Assembly: GCA_049625305.1 (NCBI GenBank)
Contig: JBMZVD010000002.1
Span: 1-64,000, forward strand
Source: Flavicella sp049625305
GTDB lineage: Bacteria > Bacteroidota > Bacteroidia > Flavobacteriales > Flavobacteriaceae
DNA: 64,000 nt
Direction of reading: 5' to 3'
The notes under the pieces were generated by a model. That model was given only the letters and a program-made list of their open reading frames with translations. It had not been told where the DNA came from and searched no databases. Positions 53,555 through 61,758 of the stretch are shown here, piece by piece (the first letter of the stretch is position 1; every line of letters begins with the position of its first letter). The position numbers and the translations under genes were made by a program.

Positions 53555-54781
53555 ATGCGCTCTTTCATCCGTGTAAGTTTAAAAAAGACTTTCTTTTTTG
53601 GGATCATTTGTATGGCACTCACCATACAATCCAATGCCCAAGAAACCAACACATTATCAGTAAACGTAAAAAGTTATCAATTGTACGAAAAACAACAATG
53701 GTCTGAATTGATTGCTTTTGGTGAGGAAGCGCTACAAAATGAAACGGATTATTTCTATCTGCGTATGCGGATTGGTATTGCGTATTACGAAAAGAAAAAC
53801 TACGCACTGGCACAAATACACTTTAGAAAAGCATTGGAGTTTAATAGCACGGATATCCTTGCGCAAGAATACCTGTACTACTGTTATGTCTTTACAGGAA
53901 AGCAAGAAGAAGCTAGGCTACTCAGTCGTTTATTTTCTCAAAAATTAAAATCTATAATAGGTATTTCTAACAAAAGTGCTATCGAAGAAATTACTCTAGA
54001 AACTGCTCAAAAAAGTCCAAAAGAAAATTATATCAATGAAGGAGGAACTGCCTATTTTCAAAATGCTACCTATATTCAATTAGGTCTCAAACACAACCTA
54101 AAAAACAAGTTTTCACTATTCCATGCAGCCACCTACTACAGTCAAAAATCGAATATAGGGGATGTTAAACAAACTCAATACTACTTGCAAGCAACAATTC
54201 CATTGAAAAATCAATGGACCCTGCAACCTGCAATCCACCTCATCAATACAAAATACACAAATGCTTTGACTTCTGTCCAAAACGAGACCAGTGACAATTC
54301 CTTTCTAGCTTCTTTTAGCCTGAGCAAACGTATTAAAAAAACAGAATTAACCGTTGGAACAACTTACACCGACAATCCTCAACTCTCACAAAACACTTAT
54401 CTTGGACGTATTGCCTATGCCCCTTTAGGGAACAGTAAAATCATATTGGGTTATACACATTACACACACAGCGCACCATCAAACAGTGTACAAAACAATT
54501 CGAAAGCTCCTTATCTGTATTTTGAACCTAGTGCAAAAAGCAGTATTAAAGTCAGTTACTTGGACAATGAAAACTCAAATATTGCAGAAGATAATGGTTA
54601 TTTGATCAACAATGCATATCACCTCACTGAGAACAGGTTGGCTTTGCTGTTGGACTTCGACATCTCTAAAAGCTTAACTGTATATGGGATGTATCAATAC
54701 GAACAAAAAACACACAGACTAGTAGAGCGGTTTGACTTTGACTACAACCTCTATTTACTCGGTCTAAAATTTAAGCTCTAA
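53555..54781 (+). CDS. TPR domain plus outer-membrane barrel protein
   Basis: 408 residues. A signal peptide (cleavage near SNAQ, about residue 29) leads to two or three TPR units (about 30-130) and a barrel-like region of alternating amphipathic strands from about 160 to the end, with a C-terminal LGLKFKL. It resembles YaiO-like or TPR-barrel proteins. It is third in the plus-strand run and completes an inner membrane, periplasm and outer membrane path with the two preceding genes. The substrate is unknown. Confidence 0.8.
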   Translation: MRSFIRVSLKKTFFFGIICMALTIQSNAQETNTLSVNVKSYQLYEKQQWSELIAFGEEALQNETDYFYLRMRIGIAYYEKKNYALAQIHFRKALEFNSTDILAQEYLYYCYVFTGKQEEARLLSRLFSQKLKSIIGISNKSAIEEITLETAQKSPKENYINEGGTAYFQNATYIQLGLKHNLKNKFSLFHAATYYSQKSNIGDVKQTQYYLQATIPLKNQWTLQPAIHLINTKYTNALTSVQNETSDNSFLASFSLSKRIKKTELTVGTTYTDNPQLSQNTYLGRIAYAPLGNSKIILGYTHYTHSAPSNSVQNNSKAPYLYFEPSAKSSIKVSYLDNENSNIAEDNGYLINNAYHLTENRLALLLDFDISKSLTVYGMYQYEQKTHRLVERFDFDYNLYLLGLKFKL

Positions 54782-54820
54782 AAATTAGGAGATTCTTAAC
54801 TATAGGTACAAGGCTTCGCT

Positions 54821-54844
54821 TGACAAATACAAATATCTTTGTCA
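54821..54844 (+). promoter_or_regulatory. -7 box TATCTTTG within a 7-base inverted repeat
   Basis: TGACAAA (54821-54827) and TTTGTCA (54838-54844) form a perfect inverted repeat that overlaps the -7 box TATCTTTG at 54834-54841, upstream of the ATG at 54858. It may be an operator or a chance palindrome; no -33 TTG fits the spacing. Confidence 0.45.
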
Positions 54845-54857
54845 CAAAAATAAATAT

Positions 54858-55601
54858 ATGGTACGCTTTGCAAAATGGTTAGGTGCTGGATTAGGTTGGA
54901 CATACGGTGGTCCCATTGGTGCTTTTTTAGGATATATTGTTGGACAGGCAATTGAAGGCTTTTCAAAAAAAGACCTCTCCCAATTTTATGAGGACAATGA
55001 ATACCACTCAGAACCTACACAATCTGGAGATTTTGAAATAAGCCTGTTGATCCTATCTTCTTTTGTCATCAAAGCGGACGGTAAAATTGATCAGAGGGAA
55101 TTAAATTTTGTGCGTGAATACTTCGTCCAAATGTACGGCAAAGAAAGAGCTAACAACGCTTTTCGTTTGTTTCGAGAAATCATCAAGAACGAGGATGTGT
55201 CCGTTCGTCAAATATGCTTGCAAATTAAGAGACAAATGCAACATGCCTCACGCCTTCAACTGATTCACTACCTATTTTCTTTGGCTCAAGCCGACTCAAA
55301 TGTGAGTATAGAAGAAGTTCAAATGCTCGAAAAAATCGCAGGTTATTTAAACATCAGTAGTCTAGATTTCAATGGGATTAAGGCCATGTTTTACAAGGAT
55401 AGTAAAAGTGCGTATACCATTTTAGAAATAAGTACTGAAGCAACTGACAAGGAGATTAAGGCAGCTTACAGAAAAATGGTCAAAAAACACCACCCAGACA
55501 AACTACAACAATTGGGAGAAGAACACCTAAAAGGAGCCCAAGAAAAATTCTTAAAAATTCAAGAAGCCTACGAACAAATCAAAAAAGAAAGAGGAATTTA
55601 A
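54858..55601 (+). CDS. DjlA-like co-chaperone (TerB-type domain plus J-domain)
   Basis: 247 residues. The first 34 residues are glycine-rich and hydrophobic (LGAGLGWTYGGPIGAFLGYIVG), suggesting membrane association. A TerB/DjlA-like helical domain spans about 58-165, and a C-terminal J-domain (about 178-245) has the HPD motif in KKHHPDKL. J-proteins stimulate DnaK; with a membrane-anchored TerB unit this fits DjlA. It precedes mutS by about 100 bases, with a separate promoter on the mutS side. Confidence 0.88.
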   Translation: MVRFAKWLGAGLGWTYGGPIGAFLGYIVGQAIEGFSKKDLSQFYEDNEYHSEPTQSGDFEISLLILSSFVIKADGKIDQRELNFVREYFVQMYGKERANNAFRLFREIIKNEDVSVRQICLQIKRQMQHASRLQLIHYLFSLAQADSNVSIEEVQMLEKIAGYLNISSLDFNGIKAMFYKDSKSAYTILEISTEATDKEIKAAYRKMVKKHHPDKLQQLGEEHLKGAQEKFLKIQEAYEQIKKERGI

Positions 55602-55647
55602 CTACTACCTAGACAAAGGTATATCCCATTAAATGGCAGCAACTTTT

Positions 55648-55677
55648 TTGCTTCTAGACACAAAAAACGTACATTCG
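55648..55677 (+). promoter_or_regulatory. Candidate promoter of mutS (TTG-N19-TACATTCG)
   Basis: TTG at 55648-55650 and TACATTCG at 55670-55677, 19 bases apart, with one mismatch from the -7 consensus. The leader to the TTG start at 55703 is about 22 bases. Confidence 0.5.
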
Positions 55678-55702
55678 CATTTCACCTATAAATGTTAGTG
55701 TC

Positions 55703-58315
55703 TTGGCAAAAGAAAAAGCAAAAAAGGAAACACCTTTAATGAAACAATACAACAACATCAAGGGAAAATACCCGGATGCTATGTTGTTGTTTCGCGTTGG
55801 AGATTTTTACGAAACTTTTGGTGACGATGCCATAGACTGTGCTCGTATTTTAAACATCACTTTGACCAAAAGGGGTGCCGGTAGCACTACAGAAACTGCC
55901 TTGGCAGGTTTTCCGCACCACTCCATCAACACATACCTACCTAAACTTGTAAAAGCTGGACTGCGTGTTGCGATTTGCGACCAATTGGAAGACCCTAAAA
56001 TGACCAAGAAAATTGTCAAAAGAGGCGTGACTGAATTGGTAACTCCTGGTGTTTCATTCAATGATGAAGTGCTTGAATCCAACAGTAATAACTTTTTAGC
56101 AGCGGTACACTTTGGAAAAAAAGCCCTCGGAATCTCATTTTTAGACGTTTCTACTGGTGAATTTTTAACAGCACAAGGTTCAACAGAATACATTGATAAA
56201 CTACTTCAAAACTTTCAACCTAGTGAGGTTTTAGTTCAAAAACAACACCGATTAAAATTCAAAGAATCATTTGGAACTAGTTTTCATAGTTTTTATTTAG
56301 ACGATTGGGTATTTCAGTACGATTATGCTATTGACAGCCTACAAGAGCACTTTAAAGTGAATTCTTTGAAAGGATTTGGTATTGAAAATCTAACGGAAGG
56401 AATCATAGCTTCAGGTGCTGCACTTTATTATCTTTCAGAAACACAGCACAACAAATTGGCACACATAGCAGCCATCAAAAGAATACATCAAGATGACTAC
56501 GTATGGATGGACAAGTTTACCATCCGTAATTTGGAGTTGTATGCTGCCAACGAAGCTAATTCTGTCACTTTACTCAATATTATTGACAAAACTATTTCTC
56601 CTATGGGAGGACGATTACTACGCCGTTGGATGGCATTGCCTTTGAAAAATTTGAATGCGATTAAAGAACGTCAAGAAGTAGTTAAGCACCTTATAAAAAC
56701 TCCCGATTTTTTCGAATTGGTAAATTACCAAATCAAACAAATCAGTGACATTGAACGACTGGTATCAAAAGTCGCTACTGCCAAAATTCACCCTAGAGAA
56801 GTCATCAACCTTAAAAATTCTTTAAAAGCAATTGTCCCTATCAAAGAGGCAGCTGAGAAAAGCAGCAATACCTCTCTGCAACAGATCGGAAAACAATTGG
56901 CTAGTTGCCATGAATTGAGATCTAAAATTGAAACTACACTTTTTGAAGATGCTCCTGTACATATCAGCAAAGGAAACAGTATCGCTACTGGAGTGTCTGA
57001 AGAACTAGACGGACTTCGAAATATCGCTTCATCGGGGAAAGACTATTTGGACAACATGCTGCAAAGGGAAACAGAAAATACTGGAATCAGCTCTTTAAAA
57101 ATAGCATTTAACAATGTGTTTGGCTATTATATCGAAGTCCGAAACACACACAAAGACAAAGTTCCAGAATCATGGATTCGCAAGCAGACTCTGGTGAGTG
57201 CAGAGCGTTATATCACTGAAGAACTAAAGGAATACGAAGCTAAAATCTTGGGAGCTGAAGATAAAATTGCAGCCATAGAACAACAAATTTATAGCGACTT
57301 GATTGTATATCTAAACGGTTTTATACAAGAAATGCAACGCAACGCGCAGCTAATTGGTAAAATCGATTGTCTGAACTCTTTTGCAAAAACTGCTATCGAC
57401 AACAGTTATATTTGTCCGGTTTTGGACGAGAGTACTGATCTAGATATCAAAAACGGAAGACACCCAGTTATTGAAAAACAATTGCCTGTAGGAGAAGAAT
57501 ACATTGCCAATGATGTTGTACTCAACAGAACTTCCCAACAAATAATAATGATTACGGGACCCAACATGTCGGGTAAGTCTGCTATTTTACGTCAAACAGC
57601 CTTGATTGTTTTACTCGCACAAATGGGAAGTTATGTACCTGCTCAAAATGCAAAAATTGGTATGGTAGATAAGATTTTTACACGTGTTGGAGCTAGTGAC
57701 AATATCTCAATGGGAGAATCTACCTTCATGGTTGAGATGAACGAAACAGCTAGTATCTTGAATAATGTTTCGGAAAGAAGCTTGATTTTATTAGACGAAA
57801 TCGGTAGAGGTACTAGTACTTATGATGGGATTTCAATCGCATGGGCCATAGCAGAATACCTACACGAACACCCATCCAAAGCAAAAACACTCTTTGCAAC
57901 GCATTATCACGAACTCAATGACATGACCTCCACCTTTGAGCGCATCAAAAATTTTAATGTATCTGTCAAAGAACTCAAAGAAAGTGTGATCTTTTTGAGA
58001 AAATTAATCGCAGGAGGAAGCGAACATAGTTTTGGAATTCACGTAGCAAAACTAGCAGGAATGCCTTCACAAGTCATCCACAGAGCCAATAAAATGCTCA
58101 AACAACTCGAAAAAACACATACCAACGAAGAAGTCAAAGAAAAACTAAAAAATGCTTCTCAAGAAAAAGACATGCAAATGAGTTTTTTCCAACTAGACGA
58201 TCCTTTATTAGAAGACATCAAAGAAGAAATTCTAAATACCAATATCGATAGCCTAACACCTATTGAAGCTTTGATGAAATTGAATGAAATCAAGAGAATG
58301 CTAACTAAAAAATAA
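55703..58315 (+). CDS. mutS: DNA mismatch repair ATPase MutS
   Basis: 870 residues, start codon TTG at 55703 (the start AKEKAKKETPLMKQYN is conserved in flavobacteria). The N-terminal mismatch-binding domain has the FYETFGDDA motif (Phe-X-Glu, FRVGDFYETF). The middle connector and lever come next, then the ATPase with Walker A GPNMSGKSA and the EIGRGTSTYDG switch, and a C-terminal helical tail. It recognises mismatches and recruits MutL. A compact set follows (TRIC channel 3 bases later). Confidence 0.97.
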   Translation: MAKEKAKKETPLMKQYNNIKGKYPDAMLLFRVGDFYETFGDDAIDCARILNITLTKRGAGSTTETALAGFPHHSINTYLPKLVKAGLRVAICDQLEDPKMTKKIVKRGVTELVTPGVSFNDEVLESNSNNFLAAVHFGKKALGISFLDVSTGEFLTAQGSTEYIDKLLQNFQPSEVLVQKQHRLKFKESFGTSFHSFYLDDWVFQYDYAIDSLQEHFKVNSLKGFGIENLTEGIIASGAALYYLSETQHNKLAHIAAIKRIHQDDYVWMDKFTIRNLELYAANEANSVTLLNIIDKTISPMGGRLLRRWMALPLKNLNAIKERQEVVKHLIKTPDFFELVNYQIKQISDIERLVSKVATAKIHPREVINLKNSLKAIVPIKEAAEKSSNTSLQQIGKQLASCHELRSKIETTLFEDAPVHISKGNSIATGVSEELDGLRNIASSGKDYLDNMLQRETENTGISSLKIAFNNVFGYYIEVRNTHKDKVPESWIRKQTLVSAERYITEELKEYEAKILGAEDKIAAIEQQIYSDLIVYLNGFIQEMQRNAQLIGKIDCLNSFAKTAIDNSYICPVLDESTDLDIKNGRHPVIEKQLPVGEEYIANDVVLNRTSQQIIMITGPNMSGKSAILRQTALIVLLAQMGSYVPAQNAKIGMVDKIFTRVGASDNISMGESTFMVEMNETASILNNVSERSLILLDEIGRGTSTYDGISIAWAIAEYLHEHPSKAKTLFATHYHELNDMTSTFERIKNFNVSVKELKESVIFLRKLIAGGSEHSFGIHVAKLAGMPSQVIHRANKMLKQLEKTHTNEEVKEKLKNASQEKDMQMSFFQLDDPLLEDIKEEILNTNIDSLTPIEALMKLNEIKRMLTKK

Positions 58316-58318
58316 AAC

Positions 58319-58939
58319 ATGGAAGCGATCATAGAACATATCAATGTTATGGGATCTTTTGTCTTTGCTATTTCAGGAGCATTGATAGCGATGCGTAAAA
58401 GACTTGATCCTTTTGGAGTCTTGATTGTCGCTTTTGTTACTGCTGTTGGTGGGGGTACCATTAGAGATATGTTACTTTCTAAAAGAGATGTCTTTTGGCT
58501 TTTTGACACCACAATTATCTATGCGATTCTTTCAGGTGCCATCATAGCGATGATTTTTAAAGACAAATTGCGCTTTTTTGACAAACCATTGTTCTTTTAC
58601 GATGCCGTTGGGTTGGGACTTTTTACAATTACAGGGGTACAAATTGGTTTAGATGCAGCTTTGGCCCCTATGATTTGTATTTTATTGGGAACAATTACTG
58701 GAGTGTTTGGAGGGGTACTGAGAGATGTCATTGTCAATGAAATACCAGTCATCTTCAAAAAAGAAATCTATGCAACAATCAGCATAGCTGGGGGAGCTAT
58801 TTACTTGATCCTCGTTCGTTTTGATATACAAAATCCTTACTTGCAAATTATTCCTATACTAGGGATTATCATCGCTCGTATCATTGCGGTGAAATACAAT
58901 ATTTCATTACCTACTATTTATAAGAAAGACCATGATTGA
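58319..58939 (+). CDS. TRIC-type (UPF0126) small cation channel protein
   Basis: 206 residues with seven hydrophobic segments arranged as two repeats of three plus one, each with an aromatic/glycine motif (GGGTIRDMLL, and GGVLRDVIVNEIP with conserved GGxxRD). This matches the UPF0126 family, prokaryotic relatives of trimeric intracellular cation (TRIC) channels. It starts 3 bases after mutS and overlaps the next methylase gene by 8 bases; there is no clear functional link to repair. Confidence 0.88.
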   Translation: MEAIIEHINVMGSFVFAISGALIAMRKRLDPFGVLIVAFVTAVGGGTIRDMLLSKRDVFWLFDTTIIYAILSGAIIAMIFKDKLRFFDKPLFFYDAVGLGLFTITGVQIGLDAALAPMICILLGTITGVFGGVLRDVIVNEIPVIFKKEIYATISIAGGAIYLILVRFDIQNPYLQIIPILGIIIARIIAVKYNISLPTIYKKDHD

Positions 58940-59390
58940 TAATTTAGAACAAGGATTTTTTGGAATCGGTATCCAAAATGGAAAAACTCCAGAAAACTTA
59001 GGGGTTTTATGGAGGTCTGCTCAAAACATGGGAGCTAGCTATATTTTTACGATTGGAAATAGGTATGCCAAACAAGCCTGTGATACCCATAAGGCTGTTG
59101 GTGCCATGCCTTATTTTCATTACGAAACCTTTGAGGAATTCTATAAAAACATTCCCAAAGGAGCCATGTTAGTAGGTGTAGAACTCGACGAAAAAGCAGT
59201 TCCTTTAGAAACGTTTGAACACCCAAGACGTTGTATATACTTGTTGGGTGCTGAAGATCATGGTATGTCAAGAAAAGCAATTGATAATTCACACCATTTG
59301 GTGAAATTTGACACTCCATTGAGCTTGAACGTATCTGTAGCAGGAAGTATTGTAATGTACGACCGTCGCTCAAAAGCTTTTAAAAAATAA
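58932..59390 (+). CDS. TrmH/TrmL-like SPOUT RNA methyltransferase
   Basis: 152 residues with SPOUT motifs NLGVLWRSAQNMGA (motif 1 region), YLLGAEDHGMS (motif 2) and SLNVSVAGSIVMYDR (motif 3). It is close to TrmL-like single-domain 2'-O-ribose methylases. It is a second SPOUT enzyme besides the gene at 991 and clearly differs from it. It overlaps the preceding gene by 8 bases, so expression is linked to the mutS operon. Its stop is 2 bases from the stop of convergent pbpC. Confidence 0.87.
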   Translation: MIDNLEQGFFGIGIQNGKTPENLGVLWRSAQNMGASYIFTIGNRYAKQACDTHKAVGAMPYFHYETFEEFYKNIPKGAMLVGVELDEKAVPLETFEHPRRCIYLLGAEDHGMSRKAIDNSHHLVKFDTPLSLNVSVAGSIVMYDRRSKAFKK

Positions 59391-59392
59391 AA

Positions 59393-61726
59393 TTACTTTG
59401 CAATGGTTATGGTGCGCTGAGACTCGTTGCCATAACGATCTACTACAGTAATTTTACAGAGACCTGGTTGAGCATCCACTGAAAACTCATGGATACTCTT
59501 GGTCTGCCCCATATACTGTCCGTTGACATACCAAAAAAGAGCCGTGTCGGGAATGCTGTGGGCAACCTTTAACAACAATAAATTGCGACTTCCATCAAAG
59601 TCTTTTGGAAGAAATACAGTTTCAAAATCATTGGGGTAGACAAAATCTAAAACTTTTTGAGATGACTTCTGACAATCCATTCGAAAAGGAGGAAGTACTT
59701 TGTAAAAAGGATTTTTCTTTTGGAAATAATACTCCATAATGGGAGGCAATACAAACCAAGATTTTCCCTGCATACCACTCAGAGATTGACAGGATGAATT
59801 GACTTGAAATTGTTCTTTTTTATCTACATGAACCCAACGATGAAATGGACAAGCTTTTGTAGAAGCTCCTGACTCTGGCACCAAACTTTGAATAGTTTCC
59901 TCACAATATTCTTTTGCTATATAGCCACTTTGCTTACAAACTTTTACTGCTACCATAGCATCACTTGGTTCTGAAAACCAAGTACTTTTAGGCAACAAAT
60001 CAAATACAGAAAACAATACTGGACCCGCTGTAGAAACCCCAACAATTCCGGGTCTTCCCTCCCCATCTGCATTTCCCACCCAAACTCCGACAACATAATC
60101 TTTGGTAGCACCAATAGCCCATGCATCTCTAAATCCAAAACTAGTTCCAGTTTTCCAAGCAATCTCCTTAGAAGAATCAAAAAAACGCCATTGTTCATTC
60201 CCTTCAGGCCTATTGACTTCTTTTAAAGCTTTAAAAGTACTGTATATAGAACCCGCGCCAAACAGTGTTTTCTCATCTGAGTTCTCTCCAAAATCAATAG
60301 TTTCGTTCTCTAAAAAACTTGGCGCTACAAACTCGTTTGTTCTGTAAGTAGCATAATTACTTTCATAGTAATTGAGAGTTCCTGAAAATGCTGCATAAGC
60401 CTTACACAAGTCCCACAAATTACTTTCTGCTCCTCCCAATATAAGTGACAACCCATAATGATCAGCTGCAAATCGTATGTCTCTCAAACCCAATTTTTGC
60501 AGTTCATTATAGAAACGTAATTGTCCGTATTGTTGTAATAACTTGACTGCAGGCACATTTAAAGAACGTGAAAGCGCTCTTGAAGCAGGTACCGCACCAT
60601 CGTATTCTAAATTAAAATTTTTAGGGTTGTAAGAAGCTATTTGTGTTGGTATATCTGGCAACAAGGAATTGGGCAGTATCTCACCTGCATCCAATGCCGC
60701 TGCGTATAAAAAGGGTTTTAAAATACTTCCTGTACTTCGAGGTTTGTGTATGATATTGACATCTTTCTGATGGGCTTTATCTGTCGGTGTGTTTCCCACA
60801 TATGCCAATACTTTTCGACTGTGTACATCCAACACAAGGACTGAAAGATTATATACTTCATTTTGTTTGAGTTGATCATATTGTTTTGCAACGATTGTAT
60901 TTACTTGCTCTTGAAGGTAGCTATCAATACTAGACTGTATTCTTTTTTGAGGGTATCGAATAGAAAGATGTGCTAACAAATGAGGAGCGATACTTGGCAA
61001 AGCATGTGGTTTTTGCGGTAATAATTCTTGTACAGAAAGTTGATATGTCAGACTGTCTATATCATTATTTTTAAACAGCTTCAACAGCAGTCGATCTCTT
61101 TTACGTTTCAATAGTTCTTGATTTTTACCCGGATAAATAAGACTAGGCGCATTAGGCAAAACAGCAAGTGTTGCCGCTTCTCCCCAAGATAGATTTTCTG
61201 GTAATTGTCCAAAATACCGCCATGCTGCTGCTGATAGACCAACGACATTTCCTCCAAACGGAGCATGAGAAGCATAGTTATTTAACAACTCCTTTTTGGT
61301 AAAGCTACATTCCAATTGTAAGGCAAAAAAGAATTCTTTTAATTTTTCAAAATATGTTCTTTTTACTCCTTTTTTTGACATACGAACTACTTGCTGAGTC
61401 AAGGTACTTCCTCCTCTGACGATACGTCCAGCTCTGATATTTTGATAAAAAGCCTTTCCCATTGCTACAGGATTAAAACCCGGATGCATATAAAAATACT
61501 GGTCTTCAAAAAGTACTATGGCTTTTTCAAATTTAATAGGTACGCTGTCCAAAGCTGGAAATCTCCATTGTCCATCTTCAGCAATTTTAGCTCCCAATAA
61601 CCGACCTTCTTTGCTGTAAACTATTGTTGAAGTAGGATCTTCAAAAAGTACTGAAGGTAAGGAGATGAAAAACCAAGATACCAACACTGTAAAAAATGCT
61701 ATCCAAGTGTATTTCTTTATGCTCAA
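59393..61726 (-). CDS. pbpC: Penicillin-binding protein 1C
   Basis: 777 residues; start codon TTG at 61726 (no alternative start fits). An N-terminal membrane anchor (about 8-25) is followed by a glycosyltransferase domain with RGGSTLTQQ, then the transpeptidase domain with the SxxK motif STGSILKP, the SxN motif SRSLNV and KTGTSFGF, and a C-terminal extension (BiPBP_C-like) near 650-777. It polymerises and cross-links peptidoglycan at the outer face of the inner membrane. It lies 32 bases after the alpha-2-macroglobulin gene, the pairing known from E. coli PbpC-YfhM. Confidence 0.93.
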   Translation of the reverse strand: MSIKKYTWIAFFTVLVSWFFISLPSVLFEDPTSTIVYSKEGRLLGAKIAEDGQWRFPALDSVPIKFEKAIVLFEDQYFYMHPGFNPVAMGKAFYQNIRAGRIVRGGSTLTQQVVRMSKKGVKRTYFEKLKEFFFALQLECSFTKKELLNNYASHAPFGGNVVGLSAAAWRYFGQLPENLSWGEAATLAVLPNAPSLIYPGKNQELLKRKRDRLLLKLFKNNDIDSLTYQLSVQELLPQKPHALPSIAPHLLAHLSIRYPQKRIQSSIDSYLQEQVNTIVAKQYDQLKQNEVYNLSVLVLDVHSRKVLAYVGNTPTDKAHQKDVNIIHKPRSTGSILKPFLYAAALDAGEILPNSLLPDIPTQIASYNPKNFNLEYDGAVPASRALSRSLNVPAVKLLQQYGQLRFYNELQKLGLRDIRFAADHYGLSLILGGAESNLWDLCKAYAAFSGTLNYYESNYATYRTNEFVAPSFLENETIDFGENSDEKTLFGAGSIYSTFKALKEVNRPEGNEQWRFFDSSKEIAWKTGTSFGFRDAWAIGATKDYVVGVWVGNADGEGRPGIVGVSTAGPVLFSVFDLLPKSTWFSEPSDAMVAVKVCKQSGYIAKEYCEETIQSLVPESGASTKACPFHRWVHVDKKEQFQVNSSCQSLSGMQGKSWFVLPPIMEYYFQKKNPFYKVLPPFRMDCQKSSQKVLDFVYPNDFETVFLPKDFDGSRNLLLLKVAHSIPDTALFWYVNGQYMGQTKSIHEFSVDAQPGLCKITVVDRYGNESQRTITIAK

Positions 61727-61758
61727 AACAGTCTCTTTTTAATTGCTTACTACGACGC

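Noticed and set aside
45728..54781. Interpretation of the cluster as a urease or arginine catabolic island
   Set aside because: No urease, arginase, agmatinase or agmatine deiminase gene is present within the window.
56159..56193. Antisense open frame inside mutS (about 55807-56193)
   Set aside because: Fully inside the mutS coding sequence; no promoter or protein-like pattern.
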